Shown here piece by piece: positions 35,299-45,611 of a stretch of DNA of 64,000 bases. The stretch is taken from contig NZ_JBDNCH010000002.1 of the NCBI RefSeq assembly GCF_039769985.1, positions 2,418,001 to 2,482,000 of the forward strand, read 5' to 3'. Under the pieces are notes generated by a model. It ran no database searches, was not told the DNA's origin, and worked only from the letters and a program-made list of their open reading frames with translations. Every line of letters starts with the position of its first letter. Positions within the stretch are counted from its first letter, which is position 1. The stretch comes from Ponticoccus litoralis (lineage in GTDB: Bacteria; Pseudomonadota; Alphaproteobacteria; Rhodobacterales; Rhodobacteraceae). The position numbers and the translations under genes are program-made.

Positions 35299-37212
35299 TT
35301 GGGCAACGCGCGCAATATCGCCTTCTGGGTCGTTCTGTTTCTTCTGATCCTGGCGCTGTTCAACCTCTTTTCCGGCGGCGGCAACACGCTGCAAAGCCGC
35401 GAGATCAGCTATTCGGAATTCGTCCGGGCGGTCGAAAGCAACCAGGTCGGGCAGGTCACCATCGACGGTGAGCAGGTGCGCTATCGCACCACCGAGGGCC
35501 AGGAATTCGTGACGATCAAGCCGGAAGACGCCGAGATCACCACGCTTTTGCTGAACAACGAGGTGCCGGTGAAGGCCGAGGCGCAGCAGCAGTCGGGCTT
35601 TCAGGCCTTCATCCTGTCGCTTCTGCCCTTCCTGCTGCTGATCGGCGTCTGGATCTACTTCATGAACCGGATGCAGGGCGGCGGCAAAGGCGGCGCCATG
35701 GGATTCGGCAAGTCCAAGGCCAAGCTGCTGACCGAAAAGCATGGCCGCGTGACCTTCGACGACGTGGCGGGCATCGACGAGGCCAAGGAAGAGCTGGAAG
35801 AGATCGTCGAATTCCTGCGCAACCCGCAGAAGTTCAGCCGCCTCGGCGGCAAGATCCCCAAGGGCGCGCTTCTGGTGGGCCCTCCGGGCACCGGTAAGAC
35901 GCTGCTGGCGCGCGCCATCGCGGGCGAGGCCGGTGTGCCCTTCTTCACCATCTCGGGCTCCGACTTCGTCGAGATGTTCGTGGGTGTCGGCGCCAGCCGC
36001 GTGCGCGACATGTTCGAGCAGGCCAAGAAGAATGCGCCCTGCATTGTCTTCATCGACGAGATCGACGCCGTGGGCCGTGCCCGTGGCGAGGGCTACGGCG
36101 GTGGCAACGACGAGCGCGAGCAGACGCTGAACCAGCTGCTGGTCGAGATGGACGGTTTCGAGGCCAACGAGGGTGTGATCATCGTTGCCGCCACCAACCG
36201 CCGCGACGTGCTGGACCCGGCGCTGCTGCGTCCGGGCCGCTTCGACCGGCAGGTCACGGTGCCCAACCCCGACATCAAGGGCCGCGAGAAGATCCTTGGC
36301 GTGCATGCGCGCAAGACCCCGCTTGGCCCCGACGTCGACCTGCGCATCATCGCGCGCGGCACGCCCGGCTTCTCGGGGGCGGATCTGGCGAACCTCGTGA
36401 ACGAGGCGGCGCTGATGGCCGCCCGCGTCGGTCGCCGCTTCGTCACCATGGTCGATTTCGAGAACGCCAAGGACAAGGTCATGATGGGGGCCGAGCGCCG
36501 CAGCATGGTCCTGACCGACGAGCAGAAGGAAAAGACCGCCTACCACGAGGCCGGTCACGCCATCGTCGGCCTGACGCTGCCGCAGTGCGATCCGGTCTAC
36601 AAGGCCACGATCATCCCGCGCGGCGGCGCGCTGGGGATGGTGGTCAGCCTGCCGGAAATCGACCGTCTGAACTGGCACAAGTCCGAGTGCGAGGAAAAGA
36701 TGGCCATGACCATGGCGGGCAAGGCCGCCGAGATCATGAAATACGGCGAAGAGAACGTGTCCAACGGCCCGGCGGGCGACATCCAGCAGGCTTCGGCTCT
36801 GGCGCGCGCGATGGTGCTGCAATGGGGCATGTCCGACAAGGTCGGCAATATCGACTACCGCGAGGCGGCAGAGGGCTATTCCGGCAATACGGCGGGCCTG
36901 TCGGTCTCGGCCGAGACCAAGCGCCTGATCGAGGAAGAGGTGAGGCGCCTGATTTCCGAAGCCTACGACCGCGCCTATCAGATCCTGACCGACCGCAGGG
37001 AAGAGTGGGAGCGCCTGGCCAAGGGCCTGCTGGAGTACGAGACGCTGACCGGCGAAGAGATCCAGCGCGTGGTGCGGGGCGAACCGCCGCATTCCGGCGA
37101 CGACGATCACGGCTCTGGTGTCGAGGACGAAAAGCCCAGCATCACGGCCATCCCGAAGACCAAGCCCAAGGCCAAGCCCGCCGGCGATATGGAGCCGGAA
37201 CCCTCGGCCTGA
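35299..37212 (+). CDS. ftsH: ATP-dependent zinc metalloprotease FtsH
   Basis: A 637-residue intact membrane protease starting at a TTG preceded by AAAGGAG. Two membrane helices (residues about 7-25 and 95-117) flank a periplasmic domain. The AAA module has Walker A GPPGTGKT (about residue 194), Walker B CIVFIDEIDAVG and the second region of homology ATNRRDVLDPALLRPGRFDR. The zinc site is HEAGH near residue 416. It degrades unneeded membrane proteins and regulators such as LpxC or RpoH. The Pro/Lys-rich acidic C-terminal tail is longer than the catalytic core needs. A clear terminator follows. Confidence 0.97.
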   Translation: MGNARNIAFWVVLFLLILALFNLFSGGGNTLQSREISYSEFVRAVESNQVGQVTIDGEQVRYRTTEGQEFVTIKPEDAEITTLLLNNEVPVKAEAQQQSGFQAFILSLLPFLLLIGVWIYFMNRMQGGGKGGAMGFGKSKAKLLTEKHGRVTFDDVAGIDEAKEELEEIVEFLRNPQKFSRLGGKIPKGALLVGPPGTGKTLLARAIAGEAGVPFFTISGSDFVEMFVGVGASRVRDMFEQAKKNAPCIVFIDEIDAVGRARGEGYGGGNDEREQTLNQLLVEMDGFEANEGVIIVAATNRRDVLDPALLRPGRFDRQVTVPNPDIKGREKILGVHARKTPLGPDVDLRIIARGTPGFSGADLANLVNEAALMAARVGRRFVTMVDFENAKDKVMMGAERRSMVLTDEQKEKTAYHEAGHAIVGLTLPQCDPVYKATIIPRGGALGMVVSLPEIDRLNWHKSECEEKMAMTMAGKAAEIMKYGEENVSNGPAGDIQQASALARAMVLQWGMSDKVGNIDYREAAEGYSGNTAGLSVSAETKRLIEEEVRRLISEAYDRAYQILTDRREEWERLAKGLLEYETLTGEEIQRVVRGEPPHSGDDDHGSGVEDEKPSITAIPKTKPKAKPAGDMEPEPSA

Positions 37213-37232
37213 CGGCACCGACAACAGCCAGA

Positions 37233-37264
37233 GACCCGGCGCCCGCGAGGCCGCCGGGTCTTTT
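37233..37264 (+). terminator. Rho-independent terminator after ftsH
   Basis: Stem GACCCGGC with GCCGGGTC (37233-37240 and 37253-37260) followed by TTTT, 20 bases after the ftsH stop. Confidence 0.85.
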
Positions 37265-37509
37265 CGTTTCCGGGGTGCGGGCGGCGCGTCGCAGGCCTGC
37301 GCTGACGCGATGCCCCGGGCACTGGACCTTTCCGGCCCCTGCGCCGGGAATGCGCGGAATGCGGAAGGGGATCGGACAGGGCGACGGGGCGCAACAATCC
37401 CGGGGACTGATCCGCCGGGGCCCCTTGGCCGGGCGCGGCGGCGGCGGGCAGCCCCGCCTTGGGGCCGGGTGACTGGATCGCGCCGGGCACCACGGCGCCT
37501 GTTGGCGCG

Positions 37510-37941
37510 CTACCGGGGCTCGGGGGCCGGGATGCGCACCATCGTGCCGGTCAGCCGCGCGATGTGGCGCTCTGCCCCTTCGGTCACCGCGTAGACATCG
37601 GCCTGCGTCACCAGCATCCGGCGACCGGGCTTCACGACCTGACCGCGGGCGACCAGCGCCTCTCCGGTGCCGGGGGCCAGGTAGTGGATCGTCATGTCTG
37701 AGGTCACCACGTCGTCGCCCGGGGCCAGCACCGTGACGGCGGCATAACCCGCGGCACTGTCGCCGATGGCGAAGGCCACCGCGCCATGCGCGTAGCCCTG
37801 CTGCTGGCTGGCGGCGGCGGTCACCGGCACGCGGATCTCCACCGTCCCGTGTCCGACCGAGACAACCGTCGCGCCCAGTGTCGTCATCAGCCCCTGCCGG
37901 GCAAAGCTGTCGCGGATGCGGGTTTCGAGGTCGGTCTGCAT
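37510..37941 (-). CDS. PaaI-family hot-dog thioesterase
   Basis: A 143-residue PaaI/YbdB-type acyl-CoA thioesterase. The motif QGYAHGAVAFAIGDSAAGYAAV carries the His-Gly and the Asp/Ser active-site region, and DDVVTSDMTIHYLAPGTGEALVARGQV is the second conserved stretch. Probable cytoplasmic hydrolysis of aromatic or medium-chain acyl-CoA. Same strand as pdeM, starting 38 bases downstream of the pdeM stop, so possibly co-transcribed. The substrate is not readable. Confidence 0.85.
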   Translation of the reverse strand: MQTDLETRIRDSFARQGLMTTLGATVVSVGHGTVEIRVPVTAAASQQQGYAHGAVAFAIGDSAAGYAAVTVLAPGDDVVTSDMTIHYLAPGTGEALVARGQVVKPGRRMLVTQADVYAVTEGAERHIARLTGTMVRIPAPEPR

Positions 37942-37979
37942 GGCCCCAGCATTGCCGGGCGCGGGCCGGGCGGCAAGCG

Positions 37980-38653
37980 TTACCCTGCGGCGGCGCGCGG
38001 CATCGGGATCGCCACGGGGCGCCGCGCCAGAAGGATCGCGCGGGCCTCGGGGCCCATCAGCGTGGCCAGCGGCGCGCGGTCGCAGGAGAGCCCGCCGGTA
38101 TAGGCGCCGTAGGCGGGCAGGATCAGCCGCCGGGCATCGCAGAGAAAGCAGGGATGGGTCAGCGCGCGCCCGCGCACCACGATCCGGGCCTTGGGGTGGT
38201 AATGGCCAGAGACCTCGCCCTCTGTCCCGGGGCTGGCGATGTGGCGAAAGACCAGCGGACCCAGACGATGCTCGGCCCGGTGCGTGCCCCCGGGGCCACC
38301 GGGCCGGGGTCGTGGTTGCCCTCGATCCAGGTCCAGTCGCGCCCGGCTTGCAGGCGGGTGATCCACAGGGCCTCAGGCTCGGGCAGGCAGGCATCGATCC
38401 CGGGCGCGTCGAAGCTGTCGCCGAGGCAAATCACCGACTGGGCGCGGGTGGCGGCCAGATCCTGCTCCAGCCGCGACAGGGTTTCCTGCGTGTCGTAGGG
38501 CGGCAGTTGCGCGCCGCCCACCGCCGACAGCCGGGCCGACTTGCCAAGGTGCAGGTCCGAGACCACCAGCAGCCCTTCCTCTGGCCAGTGCAGGGCACCG
38601 GAGGGCAAGGCGTGCAGCGAGACGCCGCGGAAGGTAAATTCGTGGATGTTCAT
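37980..38653 (-). CDS. pdeM: Ligase-associated DNA damage response endonuclease PdeM (metallophosphoesterase), frameshifted in this sequence
   Basis: About 224 residues. Calcineurin-like phosphoesterase motifs in order: LLVVSDLHLGKSARLSA, VICLGDSFDAPGI, WIEGNHDPGP and SGHYHPKARI, giving the two-metal centre. The layout matches the PdeM family, which usually sits beside a ligase-associated DEXH helicase and DNA ligase. No helicase gene adjoins it here: 279 gene-free bases lie upstream. The frame break is a shortened C-run near 38287-38291; one more base restores PVAPGGTHRAEHRLGPL-like continuation. Confidence 0.8.
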
Positions 38654-38932
38654 CCTTTGTCTTTGCCCCGGACATGCGCGGGCATCAAGGGGCGCGTGGT
38701 CGGGTGCCTGCGGCGGGGCAGGATCCTGCCCCTGTCCGGGGGCCGGGCGCGTCGGCCTCTGGGCAGGGCCGTGCGACTGGGGCAGCGGGATCGTCCGACA
38801 CTCGGCGTGGTTCTGCCACAGGACCGGCCATGCGCCCCTGCTGTGCCGGTTCCGCCCCGGCGGGTGGCTGCGGGCCGGGAACTGGACAGGTGGCCTGCAA
38901 CCGGGCAGGCTGTTGGGCAGGGAGGACGGCCC

Positions 38933-39674
38933 ATGCGCCTCTATGACCCCCTTGCGCCCGTGCTGGCGGCGGCGCTGGCTCTGGCCCCGGCGCCCACCGG
39001 CGCGGGGCAAAGCTGCACCGAGGATGCGATGATCGTCTTCGACGGCTCCGGCTCCATGGCCGAGATCGGCTCTACCGGGATCGGCGTCCCGCGCATCTCC
39101 GAGGCGCGCACAGCCCTGAACCGGGTGATCCCCGAGATCGCGGCGGCGCGCCGGCTGGGGCTGGTGATCTATGGTCCTGCCGGGGACCGGACCTGCCGGA
39201 ACATCGACCTGCGCTTTGCCCCGCAATGGCAGGCGGCGCCGCGGCTGCTGGCCGATGTGCAGGCGCTGCGGCCCGCGGGCGGGACGTCCCTGACCGATGC
39301 GGTGAAGCGGGCCGCCGAGGTGCTGGGCGCGCCCGGGAACAGCGGCGCGGTGGTGCTGGTGACGGACGGCAAGGAAACCTGCGGCGGCCAGCCCTGCCAG
39401 CTGGCGGCAGAGCTGGCCGCGACGGCGCCGGGGCTGACGGTGCATGTGATCGGCTTCAAGGTGCGCGACGATTGGCCGGACCCGGGCCGGGCAGAGGCCT
39501 CGGGGGACGCGACGGTGGCGCGCTGCCTCGCCGACCGCACCGGCGAGCCGCTACGTGGGGGCCGAGACGGTGGACGAACTGGTCGGCGCCCTGCGGGTGA
39601 CGTTGGGGTGCAATGTCTTCGGGCAGGCTTCTGACAGGGCGCGCAGGCTGGCGAGGCTGACGACCGGCCCCTGA
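38933..39674 (+). CDS. Secreted von Willebrand factor type A domain protein, frameshifted in this sequence
   Basis: About 246 residues. An N-terminal signal peptide (LAAALALAPAPTGAGQ) precedes a VWA domain with an intact MIDAS: DGSGSMAEIG, a Thr in GGTSLTDAV and Asp in LVTDGKETCGG. Cys pairs (CTEDAM, CRNIDL, CGGQPC, CLADR, LGCNV) suggest disulfides in the periplasm. An extra base near 39546 breaks the frame close to the end; corrected, GGRYVGAETVDELVGALRVTLGC follows and the stop is at 39672. GGGAGGA precedes the ATG. Binding partner unknown. Confidence 0.8.
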
Positions 39675-39986
39675 CTGGAAGGACCGGGGCGGGCCGTGGC
39701 GACGCGGGCTGCGGATTTTCTGGCACCCGGTCGCGTCGGGGTTGCCGGGGCCCGGTGTTGTCCAGGCCTTTACCGGCACGAACCCGGCCAGTCCCGTGGA
39801 GGTTTTCGCCCTGCGGGCGCAGCGGGCCGACCCGGTCCCGCGTCGCCCCGTGCACAGACGAAGAGATGCTCTTTCCAGCGGCACAGGTGATCGGGTCGGG
39901 CGGTCGCGGAGCGCCGCAGCAACCGCAGACGCCGCTGGGGAAACAGCGGCGCCGGATGGCGGGGCAGGGCGCCCCCCCCCCCTGTG
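39675..39986. other. Intergenic stretch with a long C homopolymer
   Basis: 312 bases between the convergent VWA and BCCT genes with no gene. A run of about eleven C residues lies near 39971-39982, just after the BCCT stop. Its exact length is unreliable given the homopolymer errors elsewhere in this sequence. Confidence 0.6.
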
Positions 39987-41613
39987 TCAGGCGTTGTCCG
40001 GGTGGAACTCTTCCAGCTCTGGCCGGGTGCCGATGGTGATGTGGTCGATCTCTTCCATGGCAAAGCCCCGGATCAGCGAGGGGATCATCATGCAGACCAG
40101 CACGAAGATCGGCAGCCCGACCAAGGTGATCACCTGTTGCAGGGCGTCCAGCCCCGCATCGCCCGCCAGCACGATCAGCATGGCGGCGACCAGCCCCTCT
40201 GTCGCGCCCCAGAAGACCCGCTGCCCCACCGGGCCGGGTTCCGGCGCGCCGGTGCAGAGCATGTCGACCACAAGGCTGGCCGAGTCCGAAGAGGTGGCAA
40301 AGAAGATCGCCACGATCACCACCGCGAAGCCACTGGATGAAGGTGGTGAAGGGGAAGTGCTCGAAGAAGGCGAACATCGCCAGCGGCACGCTCTCCGCCA
40401 CCGCCGCGCTGATCTGGCCGGCCTCCTCTCCCATGGCGGCGCGGGCGGCAAGGCCGAGGCCGTCGAATTCCATCGCCTGCCAGCCGAAGATGGCGAACCA
40501 GATCAGGGTGAAGGCCGAGGGCGCCATGAGCACGCCGAAGACGAATTCGCGGATCGTCCGCCCGCGCGAGATCCGCGCCACGAAAAGGCCGATGAAGGGC
40601 GACCAGGTCACCGTCCAGGCCCAGTAGAAGACCGTCCAGCCACCCTGCCAGCCCCATGTTTCGGTGTTCGGGTTGTTGTTGGCCAGCATGTCGTTCCAGA
40701 AGGCCAGACGCGGCAGGTTGCCGAAGTACAGCCCGAAGGTCTCGACGATGCCGCGCAGCAGGAACAGGGTCGAGCCGCAGACCAGCACGAAGACCATCAG
40801 TGCCACGGCCATGCCGATATTGAGGTTCGACAGCACCTTCACACCCTTGTCCAGCCCCACGACGATGGAACAGACCGCCACGCCCGTCAGGACCGCGAGG
40901 ATCGTCACCTGCACGGCAGGGCCGTCACCGGTTCCGAACAGCTCGTTCAGGCCCGCGGCGATCTGGCTGGAGCCGAGGCCCAGCGAGACCGCGACCCCGA
41001 AGAGCGTGCCGAGGATGGCGGCCACGTCGATGGCCTTGCCGATGGGGCCGTGGATGCCCTCGCGCAGCAGCGGGTAAAAGACCGAGGACACGCGCACCGG
41101 CAGTTCGTAGCGGTTGATGAAATAGGCGAAGGCCAGCCCGGGCAGCGTGAAGATCGTCCAGGTGTGCAGGCCGAGGTGATAGATCGCGATGGACATGGCA
41201 TCGCGCGCGGCCTGTTCCGTGTAGGGCTCTACCCCCTGTATCGGCGGCGCCGAGAAATGCGAGATCGGCTCTGCCACGCCCCAGAACATCAGCACCGTGC
41301 CGATGCCGCCGGCAAAGAGCATGGTGAACCACGACAGGTTGCTGAACTCGGGGCGCGAGCCCTTGGGGCCAAGCCGGATATGGCCATGGCGCGAGGCGGC
41401 GGCCCAGATCAGGAAGCCCAGCCAGACGTTGACGCCAAGGATGAAGAACCAGCCAAGGTTGGTGACGATCCAGGCGCGACCGGCGGCGAAGGCCCGGCCG
41501 ATGGCCTCGGGGGCGATCACCAGGGCAAGGACGAAGACAAGGGTGAAACCGGCGGATGTAAAGAAGATGATCGGATCGGTGCGCAGACCGAGCCTTCGTG
41601 CAAGCTGTTCCAA
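39987..41613 (-). CDS. BCCT-family betaine/carnitine/choline transporter, frameshifted in this sequence
   Basis: About 541 residues, twelve hydrophobic helices. Family marks: FWGVAEPISHFSAPP, the aromatic substrate-site helix FYWAWTVTWSPFIGLFVARISRGRTIREF and FFATSSDSASLVVDML. It imports quaternary ammonium compatible solutes (glycine betaine, choline, carnitine or DMSP) with Na+ or H+. One extra base near 40332 (GCCACTGGAT for GCCCTGGAT) breaks the frame; correction joins FTTFIQ to GFAVVIVAIFF. The apparent start is TTG 41613. Substrate preference cannot be assigned. Confidence 0.92.
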
Positions 41614-42164
41614 GAATTCTGTCCCCCGTTTTGAAACTCACTTTTCCGACACAACGCAGGGGAGAGTGCGCGGTTCCTGATTTGTTTAACAAAGGTTAAG
41701 TTTGCGGAGGAAGCGCAGGCTGCCGGGGGGCCCGAACGATCGGGAAGGCCGCAGGTCAATCCTCGACAAGGGCGCCCTGCGCGACGCTCCCCCTTGATCG
41801 CAGCAACAGGCGATCCACCACCCGGCGCGGAATCTAGGCGAAGCCGCCGCGCCATCATGCCGGGGGCATGTCTTCGACATGACGGGCCATCCGTCCCGCC
41901 AAAGGGGGCCACTGGCAACGGCGCAGCTACGGTGCGACGGCCCGGCGAGTTGGCTGATGTTGGCGCGACCTGTCTGAACTCGTAGGGACATTGCCGGGAT
42001 AAACTGCCTTCCTGAACCGAAGGGTCGCCGGACCACGGCCCTGCGATGGCGCGGCTCACCGGTCCGGGAAAGCTGTCGTTCTCAGCGTGCAGTGCAAACG
42101 CCCCCGGGGTTTCCGTCGGGAGCGCATCTCAACCCGAGCGGTGAGTCGTCGTCCAAAGCGGAAA
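41614..42164. other. Gene-free stretch upstream of the BCCT gene
   Basis: About 550 bases between the divergent-facing BCCT start and the end of the BMP-type gene. Only non-family open frames occur. A perfect small palindrome at 41681-41693 is the only regulatory-looking signal. Confidence 0.55.
41681..41693. promoter_or_regulatory. Palindrome TTTGTT-T-AACAAA upstream of BCCT gene
   Basis: A perfect 13-base dyad in an AT-rich pocket, 68 bases upstream of the BCCT start codon. Position suits an operator; no regulator gene is adjacent to name. Confidence 0.35.
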
Positions 42165-42165
42165 G

Positions 42166-42197
42166 GAAAACGCCCCCGAAGTCTCCTTCGGGGGCGT
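42166..42197 (-). terminator. Rho-independent terminator of the purine transport operon
   Basis: On the minus strand an 11-bp stem CGCCCCCGAAG with CTTCGGGGGCG is followed by TTTTCC, 27 bases after the BMP-gene stop. Confidence 0.85.
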
Positions 42198-42223
42198 CAG
42201 GTCGAACCGTATCGGCCCTGTGC

Positions 42224-43301
42224 TTACTGCGGCACTTCCGCGTCGAGGCCCTCGACGAAGAACAGCATGCCCGCAAGGTCGCCGTCGCTGGCCGTCTCAC
42301 CCTCGGCCAGCCATGGCGTGCCGTCGGCCTTGTTGATCGGGCCGGTGAAGGGGTGGTACTCGCCCGACGCCAGCGCCGCCTTCATGGCCAGCGCCTCTTC
42401 CTTGACCTCGGCGGGCACCGCGTCGGTGATCTCGCCGATTCCGACCATGCCGGTCGAGACCCCGTCCCAGGTGTCCTTCGACTCCCATGTGCCGTCCATG
42501 ACCGCCTGCACGCGCTCGATGTAATAGGGCGTCCAGTTGTCGATGATCGACGAGACGCGCGGCATCGGCGCGTAATCCGCCATGTCCGAGGCCTGGCCGA
42601 AGGTGATGACGTTCCCGGCTTCCTGCGCGGCGGCCTGCGGCGCGGTCGAGTCGGTGTGCTGCAGCACCACGTCGGCGCCGTTCTCGATCAGCGCGCGGGC
42701 GGCATCGGCCTCTTTCGCCGGATCGAACCACGTATACAGCCAGATGATCGAGAACTCGACGTCCGGGTTCACCTTCTTGGCGTGCAGATAGGCAGAGTTG
42801 ATGCCGCGAACGACCTCGGGGATCGGCACCGAGGCGATGTAGCCGATCTTGTTGGTCTTGGTCATCTTGCCCGCGATGTGGCCACTGGATCGCGCGGCCC
42901 TCGTAGAAGCGCGCCGAATAGGTCGAGACGTTGTCGGCGCGCTTGTAGCCGGTGGCATGCTCGAACTTCACGTCCGGGAATTTCTCGGCCACGGCGATGG
43001 TCGGGTCCATGTAGCCGAAGGAGGTGGTGAAGATGATGTCGGCGCCGGACAGCGCCATGCGGGTGATCGCGCCCTCGGCGTCGGCGCTTTCCGGCACGTT
43101 CTCCTGGTAGACGGTCTTCACCTTGCCCTCGAAATGGGCCTCCATCTTCTGGCGGGCCTGATCGTGCTCGTAGGTCCAGCCGCCGTCTCCCGGCGGTCCG
43201 ATGTAGATGAAGCCCGCGGTCAGCGGATCGTCCTGCGCCAGCGCGGCGCTGCCCAGCGTCAGCACGGCCGCGGCGGAGGCAAGAAGGGTTCTGCGAAGCA
43301 T
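42224..43301 (-). CDS. BMP-family ABC transporter substrate-binding protein (nucleoside/purine type), frameshifted in this sequence
   Basis: About 358 residues after removing one extra base near 42885 (GGCCACTGG for GGCCCTGG). A signal peptide (LLASAAAVLTLGSAALAQ) is followed by the BMP/PnrA fold: FIYIGPPGDGGWTYEHDQAR, FTTSFGYMDPTIAVAEKFPDV, KIGYIASVPIPEVVRGINSAY and VLQHTDSTAPQAAAQE. It lacks a lipobox Cys, so it is a soluble periplasmic binder. Members bind purine nucleosides or bases; the upstream xanthine dehydrogenase genes support a purine ligand. Last gene of the operon. Confidence 0.9.
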
Positions 43302-43330
43302 GGTGGTCTCCCGTTGGTTCAGGGTTGGCC

Positions 43331-44253
43331 TCAGGACGAGGCGTGGAAAGATCGGCCCAGCGAGGCGGGCGCGCCATGCGCGCCGCGTGCCGAGATGATG
43401 ACAAGCACGATGATGGTGATCAGGTAGGGCGAGGCTGACAAGAGCGCGACGGGCACCTCGGCCCCGGCGGCCTGCAGGTTCAGCTGCAGCACGGTGATGC
43501 CGCCGAAGAGGTAGGCCCCCAGCGCCACCCGCCCCGCCCGCCACGAGGCGAAGACGACGATGGCCAGCGCGATCCACCCCGCGCCCGCGGTCATGCCCTC
43601 GGTCCATTGCGGCACGCGCACAAGCGACAGGTAGGCGCCCCCCAGCCCCGCGCAGGCGCCGCCGAAGAGGATGGCGGCGACGCGGATGCGCACGACCTTG
43701 TAACCCAGCGCATGGGCGGAACCGTGGCTCTCGCCCACCGCGCGCAGGATCAGCCCGGCGCGGGTGTATTTCAGGAAGGCCCAGACCGCCACGACCAGCA
43801 GCAGCGACAGGTAGACCATGGCGTCATGCGAAAACAGCATGCGCCCCAGTACGGGCAGCTCCGAGAGCACAGGGATATCCAGCTTCGGCAGGGTGGGGGA
43901 CTTGATCCCCTCGTAGGGCTTGCCGATCAGGCTCGACAGGCCCAGCCCGGCCAGCGTCAGCCCCAGCCCCGTCGCCACCTGGTTCGACAGCAGCACCTGC
44001 GTCAGCACGGCAAAGACAAGGCTCAGCGCCGCTCCCCCGCCGCCGCCGCCACGAACCCCAGGGCCGGAGAGGCAAAGCTCACCCCCACCGCAAACCCCAC
44101 CACGGCGCCGGTGATCATCATGCCCTCGACGCCAAGGTTCAGCACGCCGGACTTCTCGACCACCATCTCGCCAATGGCCGCCAGCAGAATCGGCGTGGCC
44201 GAGATCATGATCGAGGCGACCAGCAGCACCGGGTTGATCGAACCGAAATCCAT
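43331..44253 (-). CDS. ABC transporter permease (nucleoside/purine type, second subunit), frameshifted in this sequence
   Basis: About 307 residues, eight to ten hydrophobic segments. The start INPVLLVASIMISATPILLAAIGEMVVEKSGVLNLGVEGMM is diagnostic of the BPD_transp_2 permease paired with BMP-type binders. The segment LILRAVGESHGSAHALGYKV is the coupling-helix region contacting the ATPase. A C-run near 44034-44038 is one base short (five where six restore GGAALSLVF). Sits 29 bases upstream of the BMP gene. Confidence 0.9.
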
Positions 44254-44320
44254 CAGGAAAACCCTCCGTTGTTGCCGGGGGTGTCGGCAAACGGCCCATC
44301 TCGCCCAAGACAGCGCGCGG

Positions 44321-44365
44321 CCCCTGCTTCTTCTGTCCGGAAATATCCCGGGGAGCGCGAGGGGT
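44321..44365 (-). repeat. Dispersed palindromic element, copy 6 (short, intergenic)
   Basis: On the minus strand: CGCGCTCCCCGGGATATTTCC, GGACAGAAGAAGC. The first G-rich arm is absent or degraded. Lies in the 187-bp gap between the two permease genes. Confidence 0.75.
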
Positions 44366-44440
44366 GAGGCGACGCTGAACGCGCGCAGCGCAGCCCCTCG
44401 TTCCGGCCCGCGCAACACGCGCCAACACCTGCCGACCGCA

Positions 44441-45527
44441 TCACGCCGCCACCCCCGCGCCAAAGCGCAGCCGGTAGTTGGTGAAGACATCCATGGCCAG
44501 CAGGAAGAACAGCAGCATCCCCTGGAACAGCTGGATCGCCGCGCCGGGCAGGCTCAGCATCAGCTGCGCCAGCTCGCCGCCGATGTAGGTCAGCGCCATC
44601 AGAAAGCCCGCCAGCAGGATGCCCACCGGGTTCAGCCGCCCGAGGAAGGCCACGATGATCGCGGTGAACCCGTAGCCCGCGTTGAAGCTGTCGGTCAGCT
44701 GTCCCGCCGGGCCGGTCACCTCGAAAAGCCCCGCCATCCCTGCCAGCGCGCCGGCAAGGCCAAGGCAAAGGAACACGATCCGAGCCGGGTTCACCCCGGC
44801 GAAGCGCGCGGCGCGCGGCGCCTCTCCGCTCAGGCGGATATTGAAGCCACTGGATGTGGCGGGTCATCATCACCTGCGCCGCGATCACCGCGATCAGCGC
44901 CGCCACGACCCCCCAGTGCAGGCCGGTGTTCGACACAAGCTCGGCGTTGTGGACCGAGGGCCATTGCTTGAAGTTCCGCGACCCGGGAAAGCCCATGCCC
45001 TCGGGGTTCCTCAGCAAGCCGGTCGAGACGGAGACCAGCACGTTCTGCGCCACGTAGACCAGCATCAGCGAGACCAGGATCTCGTTGGTGCCGAAGCGGG
45101 TCTTGAGCAGGGCCGGGATCATCGCCCAGGCCCAGCCGCCCAATGCGCCACAGAGCACCATCAGCGGGAAGATCAGCGGGCTCTCGGACGGGTAGAACGC
45201 CAGCCCGGCCCCGGCGCCGCAGATCGCGCCGATGATGTACTGGCCCTCGGCGCCGATGTTCCAGATGCCCGCGCGAAAGCCGATCGACAGGCCGATGGCG
45301 ATCAGGATCAGCGGCGCGGCCTTCACCAGCAGTTGCGGGCGCGAATAGCTGGCGAACTGCGGGTGAAAGAGCGGGTCCCAGAAGATCGTGCGGATCGCCT
45401 CGACCGGTTGCGCCCCAAGGAACCAGAAGAGGATGCCGCCGACAACCATGGTCAGCAGCACCGCCACCACCGGCGTCAGCACGGTCCAGAGCCGCGAGGG
45501 CTGCGGGCGCTTCTCCAGCCGGATCAT
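44441..45527 (-). CDS. ABC transporter permease (nucleoside/purine type, first subunit), frameshifted in this sequence
   Basis: About 361 residues, an N-terminal single helix (LTPVVAVLLTMVVGGILFWFLG) plus the BPD_transp_2 core: SIGFRAGIWNIGAEGQYIIGAICG and LKTRFGTNEILVSLMLVYVAQ. The coupling region RHIQGFNIRLSGEAPRAARFAG spans the frame break near 44849 (AGCCACTGGAT for AGCCCTGGAT). Works with the neighbouring permease, the duplicated ATPase and the BMP binder. Confidence 0.9.
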
Positions 45528-45550
45528 GCCACGGCCCCCGCCACGCGCGC

Positions 45551-45595
45551 GGAATTTTCCAAAAATTCCGACCCGGTTTCTTTCGAAGAAACCGG
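45551..45595. repeat. Paired short palindromes inside the ABC operon
   Basis: GGAATTTT-CCA-AAAATTCC at 45551-45569 and CCGGTTTCTT-TCG-AAGAAACCGG at 45573-45595, three bases apart, in the gap between ATPase and permease genes. Similar pairs occur at 14655-14700 and 61561-61601. Within an operon they could modulate mRNA stability. Confidence 0.6.
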
Positions 45596-45611
45596 CGCCT
45601 GCATCACGCGT

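Noticed and set aside
39971..39982. C homopolymer as a phase-variation tract
   Set aside because: It lies after the BCCT stop, outside promoters and coding sequence, and run lengths in this sequence are unreliable.
41517..42059. Open frames in the gap upstream of the BCCT gene
   Set aside because: No recognisable domains, no ribosome binding sites, and composition of random high-GC DNA.
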